Assembly: GCA_946699065.1 (NCBI GenBank)
Contig: CAMPDV010000146.1
Coordinates: forward strand, 434,001 to 498,000
DNA length: 64,000 bases
Direction: 5' to 3'
Source of the DNA: Loxodes magnus
Taxonomy: Eukaryota > Ciliophora > Karyorelictea > Loxodida > Loxodidae
Of the stretch, positions 36,877 to 48,992 are shown piece after piece. A program made the position numbers and the translations under genes. Every line of letters begins with the position of its first letter. The first letter of the stretch is position 1. The notes beneath the pieces are model-generated. The model was not told where the DNA came from. It worked only from the letters and a program-made list of their open reading frames with translations, and made no database searches.

Positions 36877-39800
36877 TGCTTTATAAACGTATAAGAATAT
36901 CTTAATTTTTTTAATCTAAAAGAGTAATTTATTTTAAATATTCTATCCATTAAACTAATTTTAAATTAGATATCAACTTACTTATTATATATAGAGTAAA
37001 ATATCTTCACTTTATAACTCTATGCTTTTATAATTTTTTTATTGTTTATCAGATAAAGGATTTAATTATGTAAATGACTAAAGTCTTTTACAATTGTTGT
37101 AGTACTTTACAACTTGTAAAATTTTAATACGTATTGTAAAGCATTTACTTCGATAAATGATGATAGAAAGTAATAACTAGGATTAGCTTAAAGAGCACAT
37201 GCTATTGTTTATATTTGACACTTTTGACTAGCATTAGGACTACTATTTTCAATTAATTGAAAGATAATATTAGAATAAAGAACCTTTACTCATTCTAAAA
37301 ATCCAATGCTATATTTTAAAATTGCATTACTTATATCTGCTTTCTTTTGATAATTGGGATAAGGCTTAATAATAGAGGAAATAGCTTTGTATATAAACTT
37401 GGCAGATATAAAAATGATACAATTAATGATTAAAAGAAATGTAAAAATAGATAATACTTATACAGTTATTATATAGTAGCTTTTATTTTTTATCTCACTT
37501 TTCTTTATTAAGTTATTAGCAGGAACCAAATATAAGCTATAACTTTTCTTTATTCTATTCATATTTTTGTAATATCCATTATTTTTAATTTCTTAGTTCA
37601 ACTACTTATCTAAACATAAAATATAAAGCCATTAAAAGAGTTCAAATCTACTCATTTTAATTCCATTTAAGATATAAATCTTATTTTTCCTTCAAAATCC
37701 CTTATGTGACTAAAAGAGTAAATTTTTAGGTTTATAAAATTTATTTAATGATAAATCTCTTAGTTTGAAAAAAGATAAAACTAACTAATAAAAATATAGC
37801 TATTTCTTATAAAAATAGGAAGCCTTATTTAAATATATCTATATAGTAATTAATAAGGTTAATAAACATTTCATATTAGATAATTCTTATAATCTCAATT
37901 AAAAATTGTCTATTTCTATCTTTTAATAGGGTGCTAACTGAGTTTTGCTATGAGGTTGCAGCTTCTTTCTTATTTAAATTTACTTTTACTTTTTAAAATT
38001 ATTTTTAAAGTAATATTTAAGATAAGGATAAGTAATTAAGGCGTTTTACTTCAATTTAGTATAAGTTTTAATTATAATAGTTAGTTATTTCATTTAAAAT
38101 AAGGCTTAAATTCTAGGAAAACAGCTAAGTAAATTTAAAAATTAGTGTCATTATAATCTAAAATGATTTAATTGAAATTTTTTGGGATAACTAAGTTCTT
38201 GCCCAATTATTTACTCTGAACGGTCTCTTAATATCTTAAAAGAGATTTTATACTGGCTAGTTTCTTTAAAAGGAACATAGAGTATTGAAAACATATTTGA
38301 TAATCGAAGACTTCATCATAAAGGAGGATATTGTTCAGAGCATTTCCTTTAAGATATTGGATTCAAAGAAGCAGATCCTCAAAGTCTAAAAGCCAAATAA
38401 AACAATTAAAGATTACTTCAGTCATTCTTTAATTAGTTAATTTTTCCTTATTATTAATAAATTTTAAATGTTAATTAGTAAAACACTAATTATATTTTTA
38501 ACTTATAGTCACTAATAAATTATGCCAAATTAGTACTCACAAGCTAACTGTATCTTTTTAATTATATAAAAGCAATACTTCAAGCTATTATAGCTTAATA
38601 TGGTTATTAGAGTAAAATAGAATACTAGGAAAGTAAGGAAAGAGAATAGAAATAAGATTAAAAATTGCTATATTTGATTAGTAAAAATATTGTTTACGCT
38701 TATTTAATAACTTAATTATAATTGCTTAGTTGCTTTATCTTTTGAATTATTATTTTAATATAGTTTCTCATTTTATTTTTCTGTTTATCTGAGATCTAAT
38801 CTTTATTACTAAGTTTGCTTATATTGCAAATTTTGGGTAGGAGTAAAAGTTATAAGATACAAAAATATAGTGTATTAGCTTTATTTTGTATTATAGATTT
38901 GGATTTAGAATATTTTGTTGTAATTGGAATTATCAGGAAGCAAAGTAGTTAAAAAACTAAAAAATAAATTATCTGAAATGCTATTTGACCACTTGAAAAT
39001 ATTTGACTAAGAGTCTTTAATATAGTGATATTATTGAATTATAAACATTAAATTTAGAAAATTTCAATCAATTTTAATGATCATCAGGAAAATCAATAAA
39101 AGCAAAGTATTTTAATAAGAAAAATCTTCCAAATTTTAGCTATTATATCTATAATAAAAGATGGTAATTTTATCCAACTATTTCAAGAAAAATCACCGTT
39201 GATGCTTTGATAAAATAGTTATTAAGTGAAATCAAAATTTTGGAATGATGAAGAGTTTTTTTATATTTTTTTACCATATTAAGAAGAAATAATATATTTG
39301 GTATTGATGAATTTACTTCTTAACCTTGTACAAAAATAACTAGATTAAATGTTAGAAAGAGTTCATAAGATTCTGGAGATAGTTCACTATTTTACTATAT
39401 GCAGAAATAATTATATAAATTTCTAAAAATTGTTAATCCTTAGAAATCTTTTACAATTATATCTAAAATATTAGCAAAAGAAAGAGGTATAAACGATAAA
39501 AATAAATAGAATAATCTATGAGTCTTAAGGTAATAGTTATACTATTATCTAAGAAAGAGTAAAATAATCCTTAATGAGTTTTTTCTTTAATTCCTAAATA
39601 TTTTAGCGAAGTAGGTTTAATTTTAATTTTTTAACTGAATAAAAACTTCCTTATTTTAAAGCTAATAAAAGCAATTCTAACTAATTTAGCTTCTATCAAT
39701 AGGATTTTTCCATTAATTGAAAAAAGAACTAGTAATTATGGGGAAATTAAAGTAAAAGTAAGCTAGAAATGTTTATAGATAAAAAGTGATTTTTAAGTAA

Positions 39801-39979
39801 AAATAACTAGTAAATATTTAAGTAAAAAATTGCAAAAGATTAAAAAAAAATATCGAAATACTTTGAATGCTTTTGAATTTCTACAAGCAAAAGCATTAAG
39901 TTATAAAATATTGATAAAAAAATTAATAAAAAAACTAAAAGAGCTATAATTTATGCTAAAATAAAGTACAATAAATTAA
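36877..39979. other. AT-rich region, no supported gene
   Basis: About 3 kb. Plus-strand frames at 39060-39990 read like protein in more than one frame, with short GKS-containing words, but none shows a domain. An AGGAGGAT word lies at 38322-38329. Confidence 0.4.
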
Positions 39980-42713
39980 TTGAGTTTCAAATTTAAATTG
40001 GCTTCATTTTTTATTACTTCAGTTTTATTTTAATTTCTATTATTACTTTCGCTTTCGTCCAAAATCTATCCTATTTTTTCTTATTTTATCTCTATATTTT
40101 AGTCTTTTTCTATTGATTTTTAATTGCCTGCATTAAAAATTTTAATATCTGAATTGTTTCTTGAATATACGAAACTATGAATTTTTCTTATTCTATAAAG
40201 CTTTATTTTTGGAATTTACGAGGCGCAAATAAGCTTAGACTTTATGTTATAATGATTTTCAAGAATAAGTTGTTGCCATCTCGAACCATAAGATTAGTTC
40301 AAGCTTTCTCTGCTAATAAAGCACTTACCTATTACTACGATAAACCAAAGAATTTGTTTTAGGTCTTATAGCATTATTGCTAGTTCTTAAAGTTTATTAC
40401 TTTCTTGAATACAACAATTTGTCTTCTAATCTGTAAATAGAATACATACCTGAATTAGTTTTACACTCACTTCTTAGATTGCTTTGAATTCTATACAACT
40501 TATTGGTCTTTTTGCAGTTATCCGTTTATATGTTATAGGTTGTTATCATACATAGAAAGTTACATTAACTAAGTGACTTTCATTTCCTTTTAACTTTAAT
40601 TCATTATTTCTTTTGGGGAAAAATGCTTAGCTTGAAAAGGCTAATTTCCAGTTCTTATATTTATAGCTGAAATTATTTTGCTGCCCTTTATTTTTTACTT
40701 TTTATTGCCTAAATCAAGCAAATTCTTTTAGCTATTTAAGTGTTACTTTTAAAATAAGTTAATGGATCTATTCATTTTTTCTTATTTTCAATATTTTTAA
40801 ACTTTTTTCTATAGTTCTTTGTCTTCATGAGACTTTTAAGCCGATTTAGGTGGAGACGTGGAGCTTTTTAACTCTTTGGGTTTTTTAACGATTTCAGATT
40901 TCTGTCTTTTACTAAAGATAAACTTATCCTTTTGCAAGTATTATTAATTCTATAAAATATTCTCCTTTCTTATTGGCTCTGATTACTAATTTTTACTCGA
41001 TTGCTAATTACTTTGTTTTGTACTAAAAATTTGACTTAAACCGTTTGTAAAATCATCTTCGTAATTATTTTAGCTTTGGTCGCATTCTAGATCAAATAAA
41101 TTTTATTTACTTGCAACTTTAGGAGATTAATTTTCTCTATTCTTCATTCTAGCGGGAGGTCGTAAATCCTTATTTTCAGAATCGAGTTTAGCTTTTTTTT
41201 GAGTGAATTCAAAACTATCTTCTTATTTCAAGACAATATTTGGGTCATCTTCTTATTAAGAGTTTTAAATTTTTTCTTGAGACTCATTCTAATTTTAGTT
41301 TTTTGTTTCCTACGAAATAGTTTCTTCTTAAAATTGATAATTTGACATTTATTAAGGTTCACCTTGTTCTTCTTTTTCTTCTTTTTCTTCTTATTCTTCT
41401 TATTTTTCAGATTATGGATAAGAATCTACTTTCTTTATATTCAAGATATAATTTTAATCTCATGCTGATTGATTACTTTAAGAGCTTTCGTAAAATTACT
41501 TATTTAAATCTTTCTCTTGATTTTTAACCTTTTATATATTTGATTTTTCTTTCTCGCTTTACTTGTTTTTTAATATCTGATTTTAGTTAGTTTCTTTCTC
41601 AAATTCTTCTTCATCATAATTTTCTTGATTTTCGTCTTATTAAGTCTAATAATCATTTTCTTCATAGTCATTTTCATCATTTTATGTTTATTACTTTTGA
41701 GAATTTGAATTAAAGAGATTTTATTCTTCATCTTTTGATGTTTCTACTTAAGATTAGGCTACAGTAATATCTTCTTCTTTATTTTGCTTCTCTTAACTTA
41801 TTTCATTTTAAGTATCTTCAAATTCATTCTAATTTTCAGTTTCATTTTCATATGTAAATTCTTATTCTTCATTTTCAGCACTTTATGAATTTGCTTTAAG
41901 ATCTTGATAGGAAACGATTTATTCATTTTATTATTCCTAGCCATTTTCTTGTTTCACATCTATTTCATTATCCTCATCATTATTTTCATCCTCATCCTCA
42001 TCTTCAACTTCATCTTAAAAATCCTGGGAATATAACTCTGAATTATCCTCGTTTTATAATTTAACCTCTTCATTCTCCTACCTTTATTCTTAATTACTGA
42101 GTGTTTGATATAACTCTTAAGATTACTATGAAATATCTAGCTTCTTGCTTTTTTCTTCTTTGTTTGTTTCAATTTATATATTATCCTGCTCTTCACTATC
42201 TATCAATTTATTTTCTATTTCTTGATTTAAGCTTTAATCATTAGTTTATTATATCTATAATATCACTTCTTGTTTTTCATTCTCACTACCTATTTCTTAA
42301 TTCTCCTTTTGAGCTTCTTAAATTTTAATTAATTCTTAGCTTGAACTTACTTCTTCTTAACTAAAGTCAATTTATTCATTATTAAGATCCTAATCTTAAC
42401 TCAGCTCATAATAGTAGATATCTCAAAAAGCCTTTTAAATCTAAAGTCTTCTAATAATAAGTTAAAGACTCTAATTTATTTAGCTAACATACTACTATTT
42501 CTACTTTAGCAATCTCTTAACCTTTTACTAACTCCTTTTAATATCACTAGTCTCAGCATTATAATTCTAAAAAATAAAGCCTATCTAATCCTCTCTCTAC
42601 TAGTTCTATTTTTATTTCTACTTAACATTCTTGAACTTAAATTTTCTAAGGAATGCTTAGATTTTAATTATTTATTAAATTTGTAGCTTAGTGTACTATA
42701 ATTTAGATTCCAT
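39980..42713 (-). CDS. acidic Q/E-rich IQ-motif protein with two 19-nt introns
   Basis: The ATG at 42713 opens a frame with an IQ-type calmodulin-binding motif near the N-terminus (IIKIQAFLRKFKFK) and a second basic helix (LIIRRLQIQKAF). A long low-complexity part of E, D, Q, N and S follows, including an Asp/Glu run at about 41980-42010. A moderately conserved-looking C-terminal part contains KKAKLDSENKDLRPPARMK, KKPKELKSSTSPPKSAQ and, after two introns (40431-40449 and 40310-40328), NQSYGSRWQQLILENHYN. Both introns are phase 2, and removing them is needed to keep the frame. The 3' end is not determined: no TGA occurs in frame near 40000, so another small intron may exist. It is perhaps a calmodulin-binding cytoskeletal or basal-body protein. 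Confidence 0.7.
40310..40328 (-). other. 19-nt intron in the IQ-motif gene
   Basis: On the minus strand it reads GTAAGTGCTTTATTAGCAG. Phase 2; joins LVYRSN to ESLNQSYGSRWQQL through an AGA codon. Confidence 0.75.
40431..40449 (-). other. 19-nt intron in the IQ-motif gene
   Basis: On the minus strand it reads GTATGTATTCTATTTACAG. Phase 2; joins VQNQF to LEDKLLYSRKQQ through an AGA codon. Confidence 0.75.
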
Positions 42714-45041
42714 TTTCAGTTATTTTTATTAACTTTATTCTAGCTATTATTTAGTTTATCATCTAACTATTTTACTATATTTACCATCTACCTTCTCCTT
42801 TTTTCTTTATATTATATCTCAAAATCTATACATACACTCTAGACTTTATTTCTATTCCTTATTTATTTTCTTTAATTAATAGTTACTTGTACTTTAGTAT
42901 TATAGATCAAAGAGTTAGATAGCTATTAAAAGTTATTATTTAAATAATTCTAAACTTATTAAGCTATATAAGAGAAAGAAATATGATCTTTAATAATAGC
43001 AAGGATAGCTTATTATTAGGCTATTTAGTTATAACTTTAATTAACCATTGCTTACTATTTAGCTGTTTCACACCAATTTATATTCTAGATAAGAAAATTC
43101 AACTTCTTAATGTTAGTTTTACTATCTTTCATAAATCAAGCTATTTATGAAGAATATGTCCATCTTTTATATTTCTAAGACTAAAGGTAGATAAATATTA
43201 TATTCCTGATTTGAAGGATTAGGTAAGCCTATAAAATAGTTTCAAACAAGAAATAGAAATAAAAGAAGCTTATAAGTACAAAATAAATAATATACTTAGA
43301 GGTAATTATATAGTAGTCTAGTATGATTATTATTATACTCTACCTATTCTATTTACTTTTATTAATAATAGCAAGCTGAAATATATCCCCATTACTATAT
43401 TTAGAGATATCAATATACTTATAAGTAATCACTGTGGGAATATCTTATGCCCATCTATACTAAATTAAAGCTTAAAAGTTAGAATAAAGATAGCATGTCT
43501 AAGTTATTTTAGCTAATTTAATATTTATAGCTAGGGTTTTTAATATGGCTAAATTTATCAGTAAGTAAGATATAAACTGAATAGAAGGTAGTAATAATAG
43601 TAATAGGAGTTAAAATGATAAAGGATATTATTAAAAAACCTAAGAAAAATAACAATTCAAATTTAATTAAAATATTAGAACTCTAAAATTGATAAACTAT
43701 TCTACCATTTAAGAGTATTTTAAACTGTTTAGCCTTTAAGTGCTAGTTTTAAAAAACTTAATTGAGGATTTAAACTATTATATTGCTTTAAATCTTTAGA
43801 AAGTTCTGATAAGGTAAATATATAGCTTATATTAAGTTATATAAATAGATCTCGACTTAAAAAAAGGCGATAGATATCCTATCTTAATTTAAAGAACATA
43901 ATCTCAAAACCTATTAATTAAAATTAACGCTATTAAGCTAGACACTTAAACTAATCTAAATTACCTTGCTTTATTAAGCACCTAATAAGCATTAGTTTAT
44001 GAAATAACGCATCTACTCTCATCCTTAAATTTCTTGCATAAATATCAAACTTAATTTTATTTTCTCGCTAAATTAGGAAAAATAAATTGTTTAGAAACCT
44101 TGCAAGAATAATAGCAATAATAAAATCCTATAATAATATGCTATAGTTAGGCTAAGAGTTGTATGTCAATGATAAGAGGAATTTAGTCCAAAAATAAATT
44201 AAAGCGTAATAGAATTATTAGCATAGAGGCATATAAAGTATATCCTTATTTACCTTATAGAAGTTATTTAGGGTTTATAAGAAAATAAATTTCAATGGAG
44301 GTTAAATGTGATAATTAAAAAAGCTATTACATTTCTAGCCTTTTCAAAATAATTAATAAGCTACTGGAAATTGAGAAAAGCGATTAATAGTCTAAACTCA
44401 ATCATAAGCTTTATTTATAAATTGTAATTCTTTAGTATAGTGTCAAATATAAAAATAGATACATTTAAATATAATTAAGGAAAGGGATAAGAAGCAAAAA
44501 TACTTTTATGATTAATTACAAAGAAACCTTTTAAATGATAATTGATAAATCAATATTGCAATTTAAATTATAACGTCTAAAGCAAAGAATTTAAGCCACA
44601 TGTATATTAATTATTGAAAAATAAGTCTGTTAGAAAACTAAATAAAACTGTATGATGTCAAAGTATAATTATTTAAGAAGTTAGGATAATTGAATAGTGC
44701 TTAATTAGGATTTGAGTGTCTTATGAGAATAACTTGCATAAAATTAACTAAAAAGAAGATGTTATAATTATTTCTAAAGCTATTTTATAGCAGACTAATA
44801 TTAATAGAATTTAGATAATATGAAATCTATTTAACTTAATTAGGGAAAAAATGATAGCATTGCAACTTAGCTAAATGTATATGTTTAAATAGCTAAAGAA
44901 GACTTACTTTGACTAAATTTAAATTGGCCTGTAAAAGAGGAAATTTTATTAAGACATAATTTTTGTTTAAAACAATTATTTTATATTTTAATTTCACGTA
45001 AACTAGATAGTATTTAACTGAGGCTTCAAATAATAAGATTA
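42714..45041. other. AT-rich region, no gene seen
   Basis: Over 2 kb of AT-rich sequence upstream of the IQ-motif gene. A TTTCAATGGAGG word near 44292 resembles the start of the kinase genes but no kinase sequence follows. Confidence 0.45.
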
Positions 45042-46256
45042 ATGGAAGACATCAACGAGTAAATGAAAAGGCAGTTGCTAAAGTAAAGAATATTCTTAGA
45101 TTTTAATGACTATGATGCAAAAGATCACTATTTGGAATAAGTTAAAGCCATGAAAAAGGAAAAGAGTAAGCATTAGCAAGAGGAGCTCCAGAAAAATTTA
45201 TCTCTCGCATAGAAAGTAATACGAAGCATAAAAAATATGAAAAGTAATGATCAAATATTCTGAGCCTTCATAAGTTTAGTTTTCTTATAACTATTAATTA
45301 GAAAGATCTCAAGTGAAAGCTTTATGATTGAGATATGAAATTTAGTGTCTATACAGACAAATCTTTTTATACATAATCGTTCAAACTAATTAGAACTTTT
45401 AAAGATCATTGAAAAATTTCTTATTTCCTTAATTTTTTCTATCTATTTACTTACAAATGCTCAATATAAGCTTTGCATTTAAATAAGATTGTATAAGCAT
45501 TTAATAAATAGCAAAGCTATTGAAATATAAGGAACATATTTTACTAGTTTAAAGCATTAGCTAGTCTAATCTATCTGATATCATCAACATTATACTTTTG
45601 CTATCTAGACTAAGATATTTAATTCACGCTTTAAAACTAGATTATTCCTTGTACTTCTATATCTTTATATTTCATAGGTAAAATGCAAGATTTCAGAGAC
45701 TACTAATGATGCTAATATTTAGAACTTATAAAGATAAAAGCTTGATATTTTTAAATAGGAAGCTGATTATTAAAATGAAGAACATATTGAATTCTATAAT
45801 AATAAGATTAAATGTTATTATAAGAGGCTATGTCGCTATTATGATTTAAGAGATATGTCTAAATTGGTCATTTTGGAATTTACTTTAATAGTCAAGCTTT
45901 TATTATTACTAAGAACCAATCTGCCTAGATAAAATTAAAAGGATATATTGTAGTATCATATTGATCTATAATATTTGTAAAAGTGGATGTGCTAATATGC
46001 ATATTCAAATATCTGATCAATAAAATTTAAAGTGTGAATGAAATAAAATTTAATTAAGGTTTGTTTAAGTATATAAATTAGGAAGTAGACTGACAAATCA
46101 GCCATATGGTAAGCTTTTCATTATTTTATAAGGAGCTAACAAGAAAACTTAAAATAATTACGATTAAAGGATAGTATAGGAAATACCTAGATAAGTCTAA
46201 TAAAGTTTTAGGAAAGATATTTATGTAACTATCTATTAGTAAGAATGAAGTCTTGA
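45042..46256 (+). CDS. putative multi-pass membrane protein
   Basis: From ATG 45042 a frame of about 404 residues reaches TGA 46254-46256. The first 75 residues are hydrophilic and look well constrained (QVKAMKKEKSKHQQEELQKN). They are followed by several hydrophobic segments (FWAFISLVFLQLLI; FLISLIFSIYLLT; TRLFLVLLYLYI) and a later one (LVILEFTLIVKLLLLL). Several TGA codons would be Trp. I recognise no family. The N-terminal third is the best supported; the rest is AT-rich and may contain introns that I have not seen. It lies about 280 bases upstream of the methyltransferase gene on the same strand. Confidence 0.45.
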
Positions 46257-46533
46257 TTTTAACTTAAGCATAGGAATTTTCTCAATTATGATTTTATATT
46301 ACTAACTAAGAGTAAGTCTTCTAAAAGTCACTATTATTAATACCTTCTTTTCAATATTTTTACATGCATCCTTTCTTCATATATTCCCTTAGCACATATA
46401 ATGATACTAATATAACGCATATAATTTAAGAGTGCAAAAAGATAAAGAAGGCGTATAGTGGAATTAAAACTAGAAAAGGCAAATAGAGAAATTTAAAATA
46501 AATAAGTGATTTTATTATTTAAGATACTTAGAA

Positions 46534-48192
46534 ATGAGCTTTAAAAAATACGTTATCAAATCCTTTATCATTATTAATATCCTCAGTGTGCTTTTATTAT
46601 TCTACTACTACAATAACCGAAATCAAAATGATACTATGAATCAGCGTTTTGAAAAATTTAGAAACTAGACTTAAATAATTGGAGTTTAGAAAGGTTAAAT
46701 TGAAATTTTGCTTCAAAATGAAGCGCGAAGTTAAGAAGATGATGTTTAAAGTGGAAAGAATATTAAAAATTAGAGAAATAACTAGAAGTATACAAGCTAA
46801 TTAAACTTAAATAGCCAAGAGGTATAAAAAAGTAAGGATTATACTGAAAACACTTCTAGACCTTAAATTGAGAAAAATAGATAAGATAATAAAAAATTAA
46901 TTACCATAAATAAGAAGGAAGAAACAAGCTTAAGTATAAATTAAATCTAAAAAGCTTAAGTAATAAGCAAGACTTAACTATAAAGCAAAAATAATTCACT
47001 TAGCAAGCTGTTGAGTTACAATTTTTATGAAAGCTTAGATTCATTAAAGAATGTTACAAACTGTTGGTCATATTGAGAGATTTTTAATTTTTATAAGAAG
47101 AATTATAAAATTCCTTTTAAATTTGAAAAGAACATTGAAATTTATACAAGCAAATTCGATAGAGGCTTTTCTAAGATCAAGAAATGGGATTAAGAATGTG
47201 TTTATGAAGCTGCTACACTAGTTGCCATTTCTCAAATAATGAGACCTTGGTATACTGTAGTTGATTGTGGAACTAATTTTGGATGGTTTAGTCTTAGAAT
47301 GGCAAAACTATTAGATGAGAAATAAGGAGGAAGACAATTTTCTTTTGAAGCAAATCCTTTTGTAGTAAGGTATTTAAACCATTCAATTTATGAGAATGAC
47401 TTACAGTAAAGAGTTAAAGTTTTCAATTTTGCTATTTATAATGAAAGCAAGCTAATAGAGTTTATGATATTTAAAAGATCTTTTAGATCACATATTGATT
47501 TTAGAAAAGATAAATCAGTTATAGAAGGTGTTATGAAAAAAGAACCTGGTAGCACTGTTAAAGTATATGCTATAAAACTTGATGAAATGTTTCCACCTGA
47601 TCAATTTCCAGAAATTAATTTACTTAAAATGGATATAGAAGAAGCTGAGCCAGCAGCTATTCAAGGAGCTAAAAATTTAATAGAGCGATCTCAAAACATA
47701 ATAGTAATAATGGAATGAGCCTATTCCTTTATTTTGAAATTTGGAACAGAGCATATTTCATAATTAATAGATTGGCTACAATCACTAGGATTAAAGTTTT
47801 GAAAACTAGATGATGATAATGTAAAATAGCAATGAAGCTGCATGTAGATGAAAGAATTATGAGGCTTTTAGCCATTTTTATTTACATAATTTGAAGAAAT
47901 AAACAAATAATACTTATTAGAAGATCATCTTAGATATGATTTAATATTAACCAGACAAAGTACTTTTACAAAACTTGTAAACACAAGCATACATGGAGAT
48001 AACACTTAATATAGAGACATTAACTTTCTTTATGACTTAAGAAATAAAACATAACTTTCTTCATAAAAAAAGACTTAAAAAAAGAATAAAATTGATAAAA
48101 AACTAATCAAAAGCTTTAGTTAAAGGCTAGAAAAAAGGCAAAACCAGAAGACTTTAAAAGAAGTAAATAGATTGAGAAATTATGATAAATGA
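46534..48192 (+). CDS. FkbM-type SAM-dependent methyltransferase, type II membrane protein
   Basis: 552 residues, from ATG 46534 to TGA 48190-48192. An N-terminal anchor (about 8-28, FIIINILSVLLLFYYY) is followed by a Q/N/K-rich stem of about 130 residues and the catalytic part. The catalytic part has the SAM loop TVVDCGTNFGWFSLRMAK (Asp244-Cys-Gly), FSFEANPFVVRYLN, the signature LLKMDIEEAEPAAIQGAKNL (Asp367) and IIVIMEWAYSFIL. The Trp in MEWAY, KFWKLD and ELWGFQ are all TGA. The architecture fits a Golgi-lumen enzyme that methylates glycans; the acceptor is unknown. The C-terminus is basic and Q-rich (KSFSQRLEKRQNQKTLKE). It is a distant homologue of the gene at 31967-33043. Confidence 0.9.
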
Positions 48193-48992
48193 TAAAACTT
48201 ATTATTTAAAAATTTAACTAAGCAGCTTCTATCCTTCATAATTTAAAAGTAATAAAGGATTAATAGTGTATAAAGGATATATGTCCATATATATATAGAG
48301 AATTAATAAATCAAATAATTACTTTATTTTTATCTATTGCATTGAAATTTATTTGAAGATTAGAAAACTTAAATACATCTTAAAATAAAAAAAGCTATAT
48401 AAACGAAGGATATTAGTTAAAGATACTCTAATTGAGAATATAGTAATATAAAAATAGCTGAAATCTTTCATAATTTGGAATAAAATTTATTAAATAGTTT
48501 AATTATTGTTAGTTGATAAATAAATAGAATTAGATTATTTAAATTAAATTAAATTGGCAGCTTAATAATATGATTAAAATTTATGAAAGAAGATATATAA
48601 TTCATTAAGCAATATTTAAATGAATACATTAACTGCTTAATGAATATTTATAGGGAAAATAAAAAAAAAGCAATCTAGTAATTTTAATTTAAAACCTATA
48701 GAAATAATTACATTTCTAAAAAAGTTTTCTCAAAAATATAAAATGAAACTATTAGTTTTTAGCATAGTTTTAAGTCTTAATTCTTACTGAAGTTTATAAA
48801 AGTAAATTTTAAACCAAAATATTAGAAATTTATAACCTATAATATATAAACTAATGCTTTATTGTTCTACTTAGTTTATGATTTAAAACAAACTTAAAAA
48901 GAGTTTTAGTATATATTAAGACTAGTTGACTTTTTTGATTTGAGCAATTTAAAAATATAAAAATCTTTAATTATTTTAATCTATTTCTATCA
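48193..48992. other. convergent AT-rich spacer
   Basis: Lies between the methyltransferase stop and the stop of the cysteine-rich gene. Nothing supported. Confidence 0.5.

Noticed and set aside
39060-39990. Plus-strand kinase-like or P-loop-like frame
   Set aside because: The GKS words are isolated, two frames look equally plausible, and no conserved motif order is present.
40177-40362. Plus-strand frame MNFSYSIKLYF, hydrophobic
   Set aside because: Antisense shadow of the IQ-motif gene, whose two 19-nt introns and frame lie on the minus strand.
47464-47718. Short stop-free standard-code frame starting MIFKRSF
   Set aside because: It is only the part of the FkbM methyltransferase without TAA, TAG or TGA; the real gene runs 46534-48192.
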